The position numbers and the translations under genes were made by a program. A stretch of DNA of 64,000 nt from positions 124,001 to 188,000 of the forward strand of contig NZ_JAMTCK010000002.1 of assembly GCF_024171785.1 (NCBI RefSeq), in the 5' to 3' direction. Positions 7,955-17,023 of the stretch are shown piece by piece (the stretch's first letter is position 1; every line of letters begins with the position of its first letter). This stretch comes from Goodfellowiella coeruleoviolacea. Lineage in GTDB: Bacteria; Actinomycetota; Actinomycetes; Mycobacteriales; Pseudonocardiaceae. Below the pieces are notes generated by a model. The model did no database searches. It was given only the letters and a program-made list of their open reading frames with translations, and was not told the DNA's origin.

Positions 7955-9253
7955 ATGTTCAAGCGAGGACAGCGCGCGGTGTTCGCGGCACTCGCGGCCG
8001 CCGCGATGGCACTGACCGGATGCGGCGGCGGTTCCGGCGCCGACTCGGACCCCAACACCCTGCGGCTCTGGCACTTCGAGGCGCCGAACAGCGCCATGGG
8101 CGTGGCCTGGAACGAGGCCATCAAGCAGTTCGAGGCGAGCCACCCCGGGGTCAAGGTCCAGGTCGAGGAGAAGGGGTTCGAGCAGATCCAGAAAACCGCG
8201 GCGATGGTGCTCAACTCCAGGGAGGCGCCGGACATCCTGGAGTACAACAAGGGCAACGCGACCACCGGCCTGCTGGCCAAGCAGGGCGTGCTCACCGACA
8301 TGAGCGAGGAGGTCGCCAAGCGCGGCTGGGACAAGCTGCTCACCCCGGGGTTGCAGACCACGGCCCGCTACGACGAGCGCGGCGTCATGGGATCCGGCAA
8401 GTGGTACGGCGTCCCGAACTACGCCGAGTACGAGATGGTCTACTACAACAAGGACATGTTCGCCGAGCACGGCATCGCCGTGCCCACCACGCTGGACGAG
8501 TTCACCTCGGCGATGGACAAGTTCGTCAGCGCCGGCATCACCCCGCTGGCCGTCGGCGGCGCCGAGTACCCGGCCCACCAGATCCTCTACCAGCTCGCGT
8601 TGAGCAAGGCCGACCGCGCCTGGGTGGACCGCTACCAGCGCTACACCGGTCAGGTCGACTTCCACGACCCCGCCTGGACCTACGCCGCCACCACCTTCGC
8701 CGACTGGGTCGCCAAGGGCTACCTCAGCCAGACCTCGGCCAGCGTCAAGGCGGAGGACATGGGCGCCTCGTTCATCGCCGGCAAGTACCCGATCATGGTG
8801 TCCGGCAGCTGGTGGTACGGCCGCTTCTCCGACGAGATCAAGAACTTCCAGTGGGACACCTTCCTCTGGCCGGGCAACGCGCTGAGCGCCGGCTCCAGCG
8901 GCAACCACTGGGTGATCCCGCAGAACTCCACCAAGAAGCAGCTCGCCTACGACTTCATCGCGATCACCCTGGAGAAGGGCATCCAGAGCAAGCTCGCGGA
9001 GACGGGCGGCGTGCCGGTGGTGGCCGACCTCGGGCCGATCAGCAACCCCAAGGCCGCGCAGCTGATCGACAACTTCACCGCGCTGTCCCAGGGCGACGGT
9101 CTGGCGTTCTACCCGGACTGGCCGGCGCCGGGCTTCTACGACGTGCTGGTGTCCGGCACCCAGAAGCTGATCAACGGCAGTGCCGGGCCGAACGAGGTGC
9201 TGGACGAGTTCGCCGGGCCCTACCAGGAGAACCTGGCCAACGTCGGCAGGTGA
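7955..9253 (+). CDS. Sugar ABC transporter substrate-binding lipoprotein
   Basis: A 432-residue extracellular solute-binding protein of the carbohydrate (family 1) type. ATG 7955 has GGAGG at 7943-7947, 7 bases upstream. The signal peptide (FAALAAAAMALTGC) ends in the lipobox LTGC, so the mature protein would be anchored to the membrane by its first cysteine. The mature part opens with LRLWHFEAPNS and has FEASHPGVKVQVEEKG near residue 65, a common family pattern. PAPGFYDVLVSGTQKLINGSAGPNEVLDEF near the C-terminus is typical of oligosaccharide binders. The aromatic-rich stretches (WYGVPNYAEYEMVYYN, SGSWWYGRF) could line a sugar cleft. With two permeases and two glycosidases downstream, the ligand is probably a xyloglucan-type oligosaccharide (inference). 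Confidence 0.93.
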   Translation: MFKRGQRAVFAALAAAAMALTGCGGGSGADSDPNTLRLWHFEAPNSAMGVAWNEAIKQFEASHPGVKVQVEEKGFEQIQKTAAMVLNSREAPDILEYNKGNATTGLLAKQGVLTDMSEEVAKRGWDKLLTPGLQTTARYDERGVMGSGKWYGVPNYAEYEMVYYNKDMFAEHGIAVPTTLDEFTSAMDKFVSAGITPLAVGGAEYPAHQILYQLALSKADRAWVDRYQRYTGQVDFHDPAWTYAATTFADWVAKGYLSQTSASVKAEDMGASFIAGKYPIMVSGSWWYGRFSDEIKNFQWDTFLWPGNALSAGSSGNHWVIPQNSTKKQLAYDFIAITLEKGIQSKLAETGGVPVVADLGPISNPKAAQLIDNFTALSQGDGLAFYPDWPAPGFYDVLVSGTQKLINGSAGPNEVLDEFAGPYQENLANVGR

Positions 9254-9353
9254 CGGTGTCCGCCCCCGCACCCGGGCCGGGGTGGCGCGCCGTGACCGCC
9301 GCCCCGGTCCGTCCACAGCAGACTCCCCGGTCCGCGGGGTGAAAGGCTCGGTT

Positions 9354-10310
9354 ATGACACCTCCGGTGCTCTCGGCGCGCCCCGGTCGGGCCACCAGGAC
9401 CACCAGGGCCAGACGCCGGTCCGACGACCGCGCCTCCTACCTGTGGTTCCTGATCCCCGGCGCGGTGTTGCTGCTCGCCGTCATCGTGGTGCCGCTGTTC
9501 ATGAACGTCGGCATCAGCCTGACCCGGTGGAGCGGGGTGGGTGATCCACAGTGGACGGGGCTGGACAACTACCGCCGGCTGTTCGCGGACGGCACGTTCT
9601 GGGCCTCGTTCCGCCACAACGTCAACCTGATCGTGGCCATGGCCCTGCTGCCCACCCTGGCCGGGCTGGTGATCGCGGCGGCGCTGTACGACTTCGTCGG
9701 CAAGCGGTTCGGGCCGCGCGCGGCGAGTGTGCTGCGCGCCTGCATCTACCTGCCGCAGGTGCTGCCGATCGCGGTGGCCGGCATCGTGTGGGGCTGGATC
9801 CTGGCCCCGGACAACGGCGCGCTCAACGAGTTCCTCGACGCCGTCGGTCTCGGCGCGCTCGCCCAGGACTGGCTGGGCGATCCGGACCTGGCGCTGTGGA
9901 GCGTGATGGGCGTGCTGGTCTGGGTGCAGGTCGGCTATCCCGTGGTGATCTTCATGGCCGGCCTGCAACGGGTTGACCCGGCCCTGTACGAGGCCGCCGA
10001 ACTGGACGGCGCCTCCTGGTGGCGGCGGTTCTGGCACATCAGCATTCCGCAGATCCGGGCCGAGGTGTACGTGGTGCTGCTGACCTGCACGATCGCCGCG
10101 CTGAAGGTGTTCGGCCCGATCTACGTGCTCACCAGGGGCGGCCCCGGCGGGTCGACGAACGTGCCCTCGTACTTCTCGTTCCAGAACTTCTTCGAGAAGA
10201 CCCAGGTCGGCTACGGCGCGGCGATCGCCACCGTGCTCATGGTGATCATCCTGGTGCTGACAGCGGTTTTCCTGCGCGCGCAGGACCGAGGCGAATCAAC
10301 CCGGAGGTGA
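9354..10310 (+). CDS. Sugar ABC transporter permease, MalF type
   Basis: A 318-residue inner-membrane permease with about six spans. GAAAGG at 9341-9346 lies 7 bases before ATG 9354. The first span is WFLIPGAVLLLAVIVVPLF. The ATPase-coupling EAA loop reads EAAELDGASWWRRFWHISIPQ near residue 215. It pairs with the next permease, whose ribosome site lies inside the last codons of this gene, so the two are translationally coupled. No ATP-binding subunit is encoded in the operon. In streptomycetes such sugar importers share a single ATPase (MsiK), which may also be the case here. Confidence 0.92.
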   Translation: MTPPVLSARPGRATRTTRARRRSDDRASYLWFLIPGAVLLLAVIVVPLFMNVGISLTRWSGVGDPQWTGLDNYRRLFADGTFWASFRHNVNLIVAMALLPTLAGLVIAAALYDFVGKRFGPRAASVLRACIYLPQVLPIAVAGIVWGWILAPDNGALNEFLDAVGLGALAQDWLGDPDLALWSVMGVLVWVQVGYPVVIFMAGLQRVDPALYEAAELDGASWWRRFWHISIPQIRAEVYVVLLTCTIAALKVFGPIYVLTRGGPGGSTNVPSYFSFQNFFEKTQVGYGAAIATVLMVIILVLTAVFLRAQDRGESTRR

Positions 10311-10312
10311 GC

Positions 10313-11167
10313 ATGTCCCCGGCACCTGCTCGCCGCGCGCGGCGCCGGCTCGGCTGGTCGTCGTACGCGGTGCTGCTCTCCCTGGTCGTGCTGGCCGTGG
10401 TGATGCTCATCCCGTTCGTGGTCGTCGCGTTCAACGCGGTGAAGACGCCGGAGGAGTACGCCACCGGTGGGCCGCTCAGCCCGCCCCAGGGGCTGTACCT
10501 GGACGGCATCATCGACTTCTGGCAGCGGGTCGACTTCGGCGAGAAGCTGCTCAACAGCGTGGTCATCAGCGCCTCGGTCGCGGTGCTCGCGGTGGTGGTC
10601 TCGGTGCTCAACGCCTACGCGCTGGGCATCGGTCGGGTCCGGGGTCGACTGTGGATCCTGGTGGTGTTCCTCATCGCGAACACCCTGCCGCAGGAAGCGC
10701 TGGTGTACCCGCTGTACTACCTGTGGACCCAGCTCGGCCTGTACGACACGCAGCTGGGCGTGATCGTCATCTTCACGGTGATCCAGGCGGCCTTCGGCAC
10801 GTACCTGCTGTCCTCGGTGCTCGGCACCTTCCCGAGGGAACTCCTGGAGGCCGCGCGCATCGACGGCGCGAACAAGTGGCAGGTGCTGCTGCGGGTCGTG
10901 GTGCCGGTGAGCCGGCCCACCCTGGCCGTGCTGGTGGTCTTCTTCTTCATCTGGACCTGGAACGAGTTCTTCCTGCCCCTGGTGTTCCTGATCTCCAACG
11001 AGACCCAGACGGTGCCGGTGGCACTGGGCGTGTTGCAGGGCCAGCGCCTGATGGACCCCACCATGAGCAGTGCGTCCGCGCTGCTCGGGATCATCCCGGC
11101 CATCGCCTTCTTCCTGATCTTCCAGCGGACGCTGACCAGGGGGATCACCGTGGGCGCGGTGAAGTAG
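10313..11167 (+). CDS. Sugar ABC transporter permease, MalG type
   Basis: A 284-residue permease that starts at ATG 10313, two bases after the previous stop, with GGAGG at 10303-10307. It has six predicted spans, beginning with SYAVLLSLVVLAVVMLIPFVVV. The EAA loop is EAARIDGANKWQVLLRVVVP near residue 185. The C-terminal FLIFQRTLTRGITVGAVK is a classic MalG-type ending. It forms the membrane pore with the upstream permease and probably imports an oligosaccharide for the glycosidases that follow. Confidence 0.92.
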   Translation: MSPAPARRARRRLGWSSYAVLLSLVVLAVVMLIPFVVVAFNAVKTPEEYATGGPLSPPQGLYLDGIIDFWQRVDFGEKLLNSVVISASVAVLAVVVSVLNAYALGIGRVRGRLWILVVFLIANTLPQEALVYPLYYLWTQLGLYDTQLGVIVIFTVIQAAFGTYLLSSVLGTFPRELLEAARIDGANKWQVLLRVVVPVSRPTLAVLVVFFFIWTWNEFFLPLVFLISNETQTVPVALGVLQGQRLMDPTMSSASALLGIIPAIAFFLIFQRTLTRGITVGAVK

Positions 11168-11306
11168 GGCACCGCACCGCGCTGCACCGCCCGACCCTGC
11201 CTGCACCGCCCCGCCCTGCCTGCCCCGCCCTGCCCTGCACCGGCCGCGCGCCGCCGACCCGTCTCACCGCCTTGCGTCGTCTCACCGTCTGAAAGGCACG
11301 GACACG

Positions 11307-13706
11307 ATGAAGTTCAGCGACGGCTACTGGTTGATGCGGCCCGGGGTGCGGGCCGCCTATCCCGCCGAGGTGCACGACCTCACCGTCCAACCCGGATCGC
11401 TGGTGGTGCACGCGCCAACGCAGCACATCCGGCACCGGGGCGACCTGCTCAAGGGGCCGGTGGTCACGCTGGGCTTCACCTCGCCGATGCCGGACGTCAT
11501 CGGGGTTTCGATCACCCACTTCTCCGGGGAGGTGGACCGTGCTCCCCGGTTCGAGCTGACCCCGGAGCCGCTCGGGTCCGCCGACACCCGGGCCACCGCG
11601 GCGAAGTCCACCGCGGAAGCGTCCACTCAGGACTCGTCCACCGCGGACTTCTCCGCGCAGGCGTGGCACGACGAGGACACGGCCGTGTTCGCCGCAGGAG
11701 CCCTGTCCGCGCGGGTCAACCGCGCCGGCCCGTGGCGGGTCGACTTCGTGGCGGACGGGCGCACCCTGACCTCCAGCCGCACCAAGGGCATGGGCTTCAT
11801 GACCACCGCCGACGGCCAGCACCACGTGCGCGAGCAGCTGAGCCTCGGCGTCGGGGACGTGGTGTACGGGCTCGGCGAACGCTTCGGCCCGCTGGTGAAG
11901 AACGGCCAGGTCGTCGACATCTGGAACGCCGACGGCGGCACCAGCAGCGAGCAGGCCTACAAGAACGTGCCGTTCTACCTGACCAACGCCGGCTACGGGG
12001 TGTTCGTCAACCACCCGGGGCGGGTGTCCTTCGAGGTGGCCTCCGAGGTGGTCTCCCGGGTCGGCTTCAGCGTGGCGGGCCAGTCGCTGGAGTACTTCGT
12101 CATCTACGGGCCCACGCCCAAGGACATCCTGCGCAAGTACACCGCGCTCACCGGCCGGCCGGCGCTGCCGCCCGCGTGGTCGTTCGGCCTGTGGCTGTCC
12201 ACCTCGTTCACCACCTCCTACGACGAGAAGACGGTCTCGGAGTTCATCGACGGCATGGCCGAGCGCGACCTGCCGCTGAGCGTGTTCCACTTCGACTGCT
12301 TCTGGATGCGCGAGTACAACTGGTGCGACTTCGAGTGGGACCCGAGGACCTTCCCGGACCCGGTCGGCATGCTCGACCGGCTCAAGGCGCGCGGGCTGCG
12401 GGTGTCGGTGTGGATCAACCCCTACATCGGGCAGCGGTCCCCGTTGTTCGCCGAGGGCAAGGCCGGCGGCTACCTGCTCAGGCGGCCCAACGGCGACGTG
12501 TGGCAGTGGGATCTGTGGCAGCCGGGCATGGCACTGGTGGACTTCACCAATCCCGCGGCCCGCGAGTGGTACGCGGGCAAACTGGAGGCCCTGCTCGACC
12601 AGGGGGTGGACTGCTTCAAGACCGACTTCGGTGAGCGGGTACCCACCGACGTGGTCTACCACGACGGCTCCGACCCGGAGCGGATGCACAACTACTACAC
12701 CTACCTCTACAACAAGACCGTGTTCGACCTGCTGCTGCGGCGGCGCGGCGCGGGTGAGGCGGTGGTGTTCGCCCGCTCGGCCACCGTGGGCGGCCAGCGG
12801 TTCCCGGTGCACTGGGGCGGCGACTGCGAGTCCACCTACGAGTCCATGGCCGAGAGCCTGCGGGGTGGCCTGTCGCTGGGCATGGGCGGGTTCGGCTACT
12901 GGAGCCACGACATCGGCGGCTTCGAGGGCGCACCAGAGCCGGGGCTGTTCAAGCGCTGGATCGCCTTTGGCCTGCTGTCCTCGCACAGCCGGCTGCACGG
13001 CAGTTCCTCCTACCGGGTGCCCTGGCTGTTCGACGACGAGTCCGTCGCCGTGCTGCGGGCCTTCGCCAAGCTCAAGGCCAGGCTGATGCCCTACCTGTTC
13101 GAGGCGGCCAGGCAGGCGCACACCGAGGGCATCCCGGTGATGCGGGCGATGGCGCTGGAGTTCCCGCACGACCCGGCCTGCGCCTACCTGGAGCGGCAGT
13201 ACCTGCTCGGGGACAGCCTGCTGGTCGCGCCGGTGTTCAGCGACGAGGGGACGGTGTCGTACTACGTGCCCGAGGGGCGCTGGACGCACTTCCAGACCGG
13301 CGAGCAGGTGAGCGGCCCGCGGTGGGTGACGCAGCACTGCGACTTCCTGACCGTGCCGCTGCTGGTGCGGCCGGGCGCGGTCATCCCGGTCGGTGCCGTG
13401 GCCGACCGGCCCGACTACGACTACGCCGAGGGCGTCACCCTGCACGTGCACGAACTCGCCGACGGCGCCAGCGCGACCACGGTGATCCCCACCCTGGACG
13501 GCCGGGCCGGCGCGACGTTCGTGACGTCCCGGCAGGGGGACGTGATCCAGGTCGAGGCGGTCGCCAACGCACCCCGCGAGTGGGCGGTGGTGCTGGTCAA
13601 CACCGCGTCGGCCGCCTCGGTCGAGGGCGGCACGCACACCCGGGGCGAGCGCGGCCTGGCGATCCAGGCCGAGGGCAGCGCGGTGCGCGTGGTGCTGGCG
13701 AGCTGA
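11307..13706 (+). CDS. GH31 alpha-xylosidase (YicI-like)
   Basis: A 799-residue glycoside hydrolase of family 31 that removes alpha-xylose, as from isoprimeverose or xyloglucan oligosaccharides. There is no signal peptide, so it acts in the cytoplasm on imported sugar. The nucleophile motif KTDFGERVPTDVVYHDGSD places the catalytic Asp near residue 440, and HWGGDCESTYESMAESLRGG holds the acid/base Asp near 505. Both motifs are very close to those of E. coli YicI. A Ser/Thr/Ala-rich insert near residues 90-115 is unusual. GAAAGG at about 11291 lies 9-10 bases before ATG 11307. The 139 bases between permease and enzyme contain CTGCC-type short repeats. The family fit is very secure, substrate a little less so. 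Confidence 0.9.
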   Translation: MKFSDGYWLMRPGVRAAYPAEVHDLTVQPGSLVVHAPTQHIRHRGDLLKGPVVTLGFTSPMPDVIGVSITHFSGEVDRAPRFELTPEPLGSADTRATAAKSTAEASTQDSSTADFSAQAWHDEDTAVFAAGALSARVNRAGPWRVDFVADGRTLTSSRTKGMGFMTTADGQHHVREQLSLGVGDVVYGLGERFGPLVKNGQVVDIWNADGGTSSEQAYKNVPFYLTNAGYGVFVNHPGRVSFEVASEVVSRVGFSVAGQSLEYFVIYGPTPKDILRKYTALTGRPALPPAWSFGLWLSTSFTTSYDEKTVSEFIDGMAERDLPLSVFHFDCFWMREYNWCDFEWDPRTFPDPVGMLDRLKARGLRVSVWINPYIGQRSPLFAEGKAGGYLLRRPNGDVWQWDLWQPGMALVDFTNPAAREWYAGKLEALLDQGVDCFKTDFGERVPTDVVYHDGSDPERMHNYYTYLYNKTVFDLLLRRRGAGEAVVFARSATVGGQRFPVHWGGDCESTYESMAESLRGGLSLGMGGFGYWSHDIGGFEGAPEPGLFKRWIAFGLLSSHSRLHGSSSYRVPWLFDDESVAVLRAFAKLKARLMPYLFEAARQAHTEGIPVMRAMALEFPHDPACAYLERQYLLGDSLLVAPVFSDEGTVSYYVPEGRWTHFQTGEQVSGPRWVTQHCDFLTVPLLVRPGAVIPVGAVADRPDYDYAEGVTLHVHELADGASATTVIPTLDGRAGATFVTSRQGDVIQVEAVANAPREWAVVLVNTASAASVEGGTHTRGERGLAIQAEGSAVRVVLAS

Positions 13707-13737
13707 TCCACCGGGCAACGACGCAAGGCTCACCGCT

Positions 13738-13742
13738 GGAGG
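13738..13742 (+). promoter_or_regulatory. Ribosome site that fixes the GH35 start
   Basis: GGAGG lies 8 bases before ATG 13751. It decides against a much longer frame that would run back into the alpha-xylosidase gene from 13322. Confidence 0.7.
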
Positions 13743-13750
13743 TCCGCTTC

Positions 13751-16700
13751 ATGACAGGCACCAGACCAGGTTCCACGCCGGCGACACCCCGAACCCGAAT
13801 CCGCGCGCGAGTGCCGTGGCTGCTCGCGGTGCTGCTCGCCCTCGTCGCCACGAGCACGGCCGCGCCGGTGGCCGCGACCGCCGCGCCCACCGCCACCGGC
13901 ACCACCGCCACCGGCACCACCGGCGCCGCGCGGCACCAGATCGGCTACGACCGCTACTCGCTGACCGTCGACGGCCAGCGGGTGCTGTTGTGGGCCGGGG
14001 AGTTCCACTACTTCCGGCTGCCCAGCCCGGACCTGTGGCGCGATGCCCTGGAGAAGATCAAGGCCGCCGGGTTCAACGGCGTCTCGCTGTACTTCCACTG
14101 GGGGTACCACTCGCCCAAGCCGGGTGTGTACGACTTCACCGGGGTGCGCGACATCGACCGGCTGCTGCGCATGGCCGAGGAGGTCGGCCTGTACGTGGTG
14201 GCGCGGCCAGGGCCCTACATCAACGCGGAGACCAGTGGCGGCGGCTTTCCCGCCTGGCTCAAGCAGGTTCCCGACCGGGCCCGGTCCAGCGACCCCGGCT
14301 ACACCGCCGCCTACCGGGAGTGGCTGAACCAGGTCGACCCGATCCTGGCGCGCCACCAGCTCACCCGGGGCGGCTCGATCATCGCCTACAACGTGGAGAA
14401 CGAGTACGGGGCCAACACCGACCCCGTCTACATGGAACAGTTGCAGCAGCTGGTGCGGGCGCACGGCATCGACGTGCCGATCGTGCACAACAACTGCTGT
14501 GGCGGGAACCAGGCCAACTGGTCCTCCGGCCAGGGCGCGGTGCAGATCCCCGGGGTGGACGACTACCCGCAGTCCTTCGACTGCCCCAACCCGGACACCT
14601 GGGGCAGTTGGGGCGAGGGCGTGACCAGGCGGCTGCGCGCGGACGCCCCGGTGTACGCGGCCGAGTACCAGGCCGGCGCGATCGACCTGAACAACGCCGG
14701 CTACGACAGGTGCCGCGACCTCACCGGCCCCGACTACATGAAGGTCTTCTACAAGTCGAACATCATCGCCAGCGGCGCGACCATGTACGGCTACTACATG
14801 ACCTACGGCGGCACCTCCTGGGGCTGGCTGCCGCAGCCCAACGACGTCTACACCTCCTACGACTACGGCGCGGCCATCACCGAGCAGCGCCAGCTCACCC
14901 CGAAGTACGACGAGTTCAAGCGCCAGGGCTACTTCGTCACCTCGGTGGCGCCGCTGGCCAAGACCGATCCGGTCACCGCGCCCGTCCCCGCCGCGGCCGG
15001 TGTGCACACCGAGGCGCGCGCCAACCCCGACACCCGCACGCAGTTCCTGCTGGTGCGGCACCCCGACCGGGGCGACTCCAGCGATGTGGCGACCACAGTG
15101 GACTGGTCCACACCGGACGGTCGGTACACCGTGCCGGTCCGGGTGGCGGGCCGGGACGCCAAGATCCTGGTGGCCGGCTACGACCTGGGCGGGCAGCGGC
15201 TGGTCTGGTCGAACTCGGAGATCCTGACGCACGCGCCGATCGGCGGCCGGGACGTGGCCGTGCTCTACGGCCGGGACGGTGAGCAGGGCTCGACCGTGCT
15301 GCGCTACGCGGCCCGGCCCTCGGTCACCGTGCTGGCCGGCCAGGTGCGCTCCGGCTTTGACGCGGCAACCGGCGACCTGCGGCTGGACTACACCCACAGC
15401 GGGCTGGCCAGGGTGCTGATCTCGGGTGGCGGCCGACCCCCGCTGCTCCTGCTGCTGGGCACCGACCAGACCGCGGCCCGGTTCTGGCGGCTGGACACGC
15501 CGAGCGGACCGGTGCTGGTGCGTGGCACGGCACTGGCGCGGTCGGCCCGGGTCAGCGGGGACACCGTGCTGCTGCGCGCCGAGACCGACCAGGCCGGTGA
15601 GGTCGAGGTGTTCGCCCCCGCGCCGGCGCGCCGGCTGGTGGTCGGCGGCGACGCGGTCCGGGTGCGCCGAACCGCCAGCGGCACGCTGCTGGGCACGCTG
15701 TCCGGCCCGCGCCCGGTGCGGCTGCCCGCGCTCACCGACTGGCGCCACCAGGCGGAGACCCCGGAGGCGGACCCCGGCTTCGACGACTCGGGCTGGACCG
15801 CGGCCGACCACACCACCACGGTGAGCCCGATCAAGCCGAAGACCCTGCCCGTGCTGTACAGCGACGACTACGGGTTCCACCACGGCAGCGTCTGGTACCG
15901 GGGCAGGTTCACCGCCACCGGTGCCGAGACCGCGGTCTCGCTGAACGCGATCACCGGCAAGCGCGGCGTCTACCTGGTGTGGCTGAACGGTCACTACCTG
16001 GGCTCGGCCGCCGGTGGGGTGCAGGCCGACTCCGAGGCGCCGATCAACCCGGACCCTGGCCGGGGCGACTTCGCCATCCCGCCGGGCCTGCTGGCCGAGG
16101 GGAGCACGGCCACGCTGGCGGTGCTGGTGGAGAACATGGGCCACAACGACGACTGGACCGCCGAGGACACCCGGTTCAAGCAGCCGCGTGGCCTGTTCGG
16201 CGCCACCGTGGCCGGCTCGACCGCGCCCATCGCGTGGAAGATCCAGGGTGCCCGGGGTGGCGAGGACCTGGCCGACCCGGCGCGGGGGCCGCTGAACACC
16301 GGCGGCCGGTACGGCGAGCGGGCCGGCTGGCACCTGCCAGGCTTCCCGGACGCCGGCTGGCCGGCGGTGGACGCACCGGAACACACCGCGCTCACCCCCG
16401 GCATCTCCTGGTACCGCACCAGCTTCCGGCTGGACCTGCCCCGCGGTCAGGACGTGTCCGTCGGCCTGCGCTTCGCGCCCCCGACGGGTGACAGCCGGGT
16501 GCTGATCTTCCTCAACGGCTGGAACCTCGGCCAGTACGGCGCGGGCATCGGCCCGCAGCGGGAGTTCGTGCTGCCCGCCGGCCTGCTGCGGGAGCACGGC
16601 GACAACACGCTCGCCCTGGCCGTGCTCGCGCCCGGGGCGAACAGCGCCGGGCCCGGCCCGGTCAGCCTGGTCGCCTTCGGCAACCACACCGGTGGCGTCC

Positions 16701-16756
16701 CGGTCCGCGACGTCCCGGCGCCCGGCTACCACCGCGACCTCGCCCAGGGCGCCTGA
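13751..16756 (+). CDS. Secreted GH35 beta-galactosidase
   Basis: A 1001-residue family 35 beta-galactosidase with an N-terminal signal peptide: basic RTRIRAR, then the core VPWLLAVLLALVATSTAAP and alanine-rich cleavage candidates near residue 45. A short TATGTTATGTTG repeat follows. The catalytic barrel starts at GYDRYSLTVDGQRVLLWAGE, with FHYFRLP and GGFPAWL typical of the family. The acid/base motif NVENEYG is near residue 217 and the nucleophile lies in YAAEYQAGA near 305. Beta-jelly-roll domains with GVYLVWLNGHYLG and VLIFLNGWNLGQYG fill the C-terminal half. It would remove galactose outside the cell, exposing xylosyl units for the imported-sugar alpha-xylosidase. It is 45 bases after that gene and shares its operon. 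Confidence 0.92.
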   Translation: MTGTRPGSTPATPRTRIRARVPWLLAVLLALVATSTAAPVAATAAPTATGTTATGTTGAARHQIGYDRYSLTVDGQRVLLWAGEFHYFRLPSPDLWRDALEKIKAAGFNGVSLYFHWGYHSPKPGVYDFTGVRDIDRLLRMAEEVGLYVVARPGPYINAETSGGGFPAWLKQVPDRARSSDPGYTAAYREWLNQVDPILARHQLTRGGSIIAYNVENEYGANTDPVYMEQLQQLVRAHGIDVPIVHNNCCGGNQANWSSGQGAVQIPGVDDYPQSFDCPNPDTWGSWGEGVTRRLRADAPVYAAEYQAGAIDLNNAGYDRCRDLTGPDYMKVFYKSNIIASGATMYGYYMTYGGTSWGWLPQPNDVYTSYDYGAAITEQRQLTPKYDEFKRQGYFVTSVAPLAKTDPVTAPVPAAAGVHTEARANPDTRTQFLLVRHPDRGDSSDVATTVDWSTPDGRYTVPVRVAGRDAKILVAGYDLGGQRLVWSNSEILTHAPIGGRDVAVLYGRDGEQGSTVLRYAARPSVTVLAGQVRSGFDAATGDLRLDYTHSGLARVLISGGGRPPLLLLLGTDQTAARFWRLDTPSGPVLVRGTALARSARVSGDTVLLRAETDQAGEVEVFAPAPARRLVVGGDAVRVRRTASGTLLGTLSGPRPVRLPALTDWRHQAETPEADPGFDDSGWTAADHTTTVSPIKPKTLPVLYSDDYGFHHGSVWYRGRFTATGAETAVSLNAITGKRGVYLVWLNGHYLGSAAGGVQADSEAPINPDPGRGDFAIPPGLLAEGSTATLAVLVENMGHNDDWTAEDTRFKQPRGLFGATVAGSTAPIAWKIQGARGGEDLADPARGPLNTGGRYGERAGWHLPGFPDAGWPAVDAPEHTALTPGISWYRTSFRLDLPRGQDVSVGLRFAPPTGDSRVLIFLNGWNLGQYGAGIGPQREFVLPAGLLREHGDNTLALAVLAPGANSAGPGPVSLVAFGNHTGGVPVRDVPAPGYHRDLAQGA

Positions 16757-16781
16757 CCAGCGCGGTCCTCGCGCTGTGGAA

Positions 16782-16817
16782 CCCGTCACCGCCTGTGCCG
16801 CAACGGGCGGTGACGGG
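16782..16817 (+). terminator. Terminator of the glycosidase operon
   Basis: CCCGTCACCGCC at 16782-16793 pairs perfectly with GGCGGTGACGGG at 16806-16817 across a 12-base loop, 26 bases after the GH35 stop. It separates the operon from the sugar porter that follows. Confidence 0.7.
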
Positions 16818-16898
16818 CACGGCGTGCGACCTACCCTGGGCTGGGCCCACCCGGCCGCGACCCCCGCGGCGGGGTGAGGCAGGTCAAATGTCTTCCTT

Positions 16899-16915
16899 GT
16901 CACATACTTTGTGAC
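16899..16915. promoter_or_regulatory. Inverted repeat upstream of the sugar porter
   Basis: GTCACA-TACTT-TGTGAC is a perfect 6+6 inverted repeat in an AT-rich patch, centred about 67 bases before the predicted start of transcription. That is an activator-like position. The half-sites are in the opposite order to the classical Crp site (TGTGA-N6-TCACA), so I do not assign a regulator. Confidence 0.5.
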
Positions 16916-16938
16916 CATGAATCTGTGCGCCAGATTTT

Positions 16939-16967
16939 TTGCAATGACAAGCATCTGGACGTAGCTT
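16939..16967 (+). promoter_or_regulatory. Candidate promoter of the sugar porter
   Basis: TTGCAA at 16939-16944 and TAGCTT at 16962-16967 are 17 bases apart. The -10 hexamer is identical to that of the sugar ABC operon. Start of transcription would be near 16974, about 50 bases before the coding region. Confidence 0.45.
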
Positions 16968-17023
16968 CGTCCGGTAGACAACGCGCCACCGTCGGACTGT
17001 CACGACCGCTCGAAGGGCGCGTG

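Noticed and set aside
13322-13750. N-terminal extension of the GH35 gene
   Set aside because: It would overlap the alpha-xylosidase end. A signal peptide and GGAGG fit ATG 13751.
11145-16981. Two very long minus-strand frames (862 and 1083 codons) across the glycosidase genes
   Set aside because: They lie opposite GH31 and GH35 genes that have clear catalytic motifs, and show no domain of their own.
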